Translations under genes and position numbers: made by a program
From: a virus
Virus record (IMG/VR): IMGVR_UViG_3300021373_000740
Coordinates: 1-25,307 of that record
Reading direction: 5' to 3' (one strand)
Length of the DNA: 25,307 nucleotides
The notes under the pieces: generated by a model
The model's database searches: none
What the model was told of the DNA's origin: nothing
Seen by the model: only the letters and a program-made list of their open reading frames with translations
Part shown: positions 24,425 to 25,307 of the stretch, piece after piece
Layout of the letters: the number at the start of each line of letters is the position of its first letter
Position numbering within the stretch: position 1 is the first letter of the stretch

Positions 24425-25307
24425 CTATCTCAAGACCACTAAGTGGCCGAGGCGCTCCACCCACCGAAGCGTATGCTTATTGCGAGCCACAAAGCTGTAG
24501 GTGTATATATCGTCGCGAACCATAGCCCGCTCGTAGCCACCGTCCCAAACGGAATCGAAGCTATTGGAACTCCAAACCAAATCGCCCCATCGCGAGAAAA
24601 CCTTGACCTGTACGTTGTCCCAGCAGTCGGGTGGCGTCTCAACTTTCCACGCATCATTGACGCCGTCGTTGTCTGGCGTAAAGCCATTGGGGATATATAC
24701 CGGGCACTCGATGACATCCAAGCATGGCTCACCCGTGGCGCAATCGACCTCCATAATCAGTGTGTCTATGACCGTGATGTAGGTGGTGTCATAGAAATAC
24801 CAGTTGATAGGAACCACGATGGTATCGGGAGGTAACTCCACGTATACAGTCTCCGTAACGACAACGGTATCGGGGGGCAGCTCGACATACACGGTATCGA
24901 TAACCACCTCGGGCACAGGGTCGCCGCAGTCGCCCACTACCACCCAGTTGTCCAAAAAGTTTTGGTCTTCATACAGTCCCGAACCCCACGGGGTGCCGTC
25001 CCCATTTACTCCTACCTCGGCCCAACCTCCGTCAGACGCATACATAGTTTGCCCGTAGCTAATCTGCCAGATGACAGCTTGGATGCTATACCCTTCCGTA
25101 ACCCAGTACGTGATGACGCTCTCGAGGTTGCAGTACATCTGTCCCGATGTAGGCCCGTCGACACAATCAGCTTGGTATGGATTGAATATCGGAAACGTAA
25201 CCGTATCGCCAGCATAGTAAGGCGGCACAAGCGATTCGTCGTACAGGTTGGTCCAGTTCGTTGGCGACTCCGTAGTAGTGGCGGTATATATCCATCCCGG
25301 GTGGTTG
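24425..25307 (-). CDS. Partial protein with C-terminal CHU_C / T9SS type B sorting domain (294 aa visible)
   Basis: The frame is open to the right edge, so the N terminus (and any signal peptide) lies outside; GTG 25228 is only an internal codon. The stop is TAG 24425-24427. The visible N-terminal part is aromatic and beta-rich with a few cysteines. Next comes a Pro/Val linker holding a 14-residue tandem repeat (TVYVELPPDT). The last ~90 residues read YIPNGFTPDNDGVNDAW, VQVKVFSRWGDLVW, DSVWDGG, DDIYTYSFVA, GHLVVLR. This is the gliding-motility-associated C-terminal domain (CHU_C, TIGR04131/PF13585 type), which marks T9SS type B cargo in Bacteroidota. The gene sits 13 bases upstream of neck genes, so it belongs to the virion operon. 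It may be a head fibre or surface adhesin; alternatively it is exported by the infected cell. Confidence 0.85.
   Translation of the reverse strand, partial: NHPGWIYTATTTESPTNWTNLYDESLVPPYYAGDTVTFPIFNPYQADCVDGPTSGQMYCNLESVITYWVTEGYSIQAVIWQISYGQTMYASDGGWAEVGVNGDGTPWGSGLYEDQNFLDNWVVVGDCGDPVPEVVIDTVYVELPPDTVVVTETVYVELPPDTIVVPINWYFYDTTYITVIDTLIMEVDCATGEPCLDVIECPVYIPNGFTPDNDGVNDAWKVETPPDCWDNVQVKVFSRWGDLVWSSNSFDSVWDGGYERAMVRDDIYTYSFVARNKHTLRWVERLGHLVVLR
24812..24898 (-). repeat. Tandem 14-residue repeat (DTVYVELPPDTVVV / ETVYVELPPDTIVV)
   Basis: Two copies lie at 24857-24898 and 24812-24853, separated by one codon, and differ by D/E and V/I. The period is 45 bases. They join the N-terminal region to the CHU_C domain and probably form an extended linker. 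DNA identity is lower than protein identity, so the repeat is not recent. Confidence 0.8.

Noticed and set aside
24425-25307. Host gene at a prophage boundary as explanation for the CHU_C protein
   Set aside because: The gene is co-directional with, and only 13 bases from, phage neck genes, with no integrase, att-like repeat or composition break visible; the right edge is unseen, so a chimera is not fully excluded.
1-25307. tRNA genes, CRISPR arrays, insertion sequences
   Set aside because: No gap longer than 18 bases exists between the minus-strand genes and no regular spaced direct repeats or terminal inverted repeats were seen.

Overview
The window looks like the virion-morphogenesis region of a tailed phage (podovirus-type) that infects a member of the Bacteroidota. 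It is almost entirely coding. Ten minus-strand genes, one of them apparently frameshifted, are packed head to tail and read from right to left. Many start/stop pairs overlap as TAATG or ATGA, and the three real gaps are only 13 to 18 bases. At the extreme left, two short plus-strand genes converge on this block and overlap its last gene by 18 bases. I see no tape-measure protein, sheath or baseplate set, no integrase, tRNA, CRISPR or insertion sequence. The Bacteroidota assignment rests on a textbook T9SS type B / gliding-motility C-terminal domain in the right-most gene, on the lack of convincing Shine-Dalgarno sites, and on structural proteins of a style I associate with Bacteroidota phages.

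Layout in transcription order (right to left). 25307-24425: partial gene ending in a CHU_C-type sorting domain. 24411-22775: two neck/ring-like structural proteins. 22775-18142: a very large stabilisation / tail-tube-like protein of about 1,540 residues, split by a one-base frameshift at a C5 run (21463-21467). 18140-16375: two further virion proteins. 16356-15877: a cupin-like protein. 15889-13104: two internal-virion-type proteins resembling T7 gp14 and gp15 in position and character. 13086-343: a gigantic 4,247-residue protein in the T7 gp16 position.

The giant protein is the centrepiece. It has a helical N-terminal body with a glycine-rich hydrophobic stretch. Next comes a string of compact domains: two paralogous HExxH metallopeptidases, three ADP-ribosyltransferase-like domains, a conserved FGPKIG-type phage domain, a GNAT acetyltransferase and one unrecognised module. 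It ends in a long helical C-terminal region with a likely membrane segment. Eight of the domain junctions carry nearly the same hexapeptide (AAEQRV or a close variant), and a ninth variant (SSEQRI) lies near the N terminus. The spacing and the A/S-x-E pattern suggest either cleavage by a prohead-type protease or a modular site for domain exchange. In either case the protein reads as an ejected effector carrier: structural ends deliver host-modifying enzymes with the DNA.

The genes together would build the neck and short tail, add surface proteins and load an internal ejection complex. Function calls come from reading the sequence and from family knowledge; no database search was possible.
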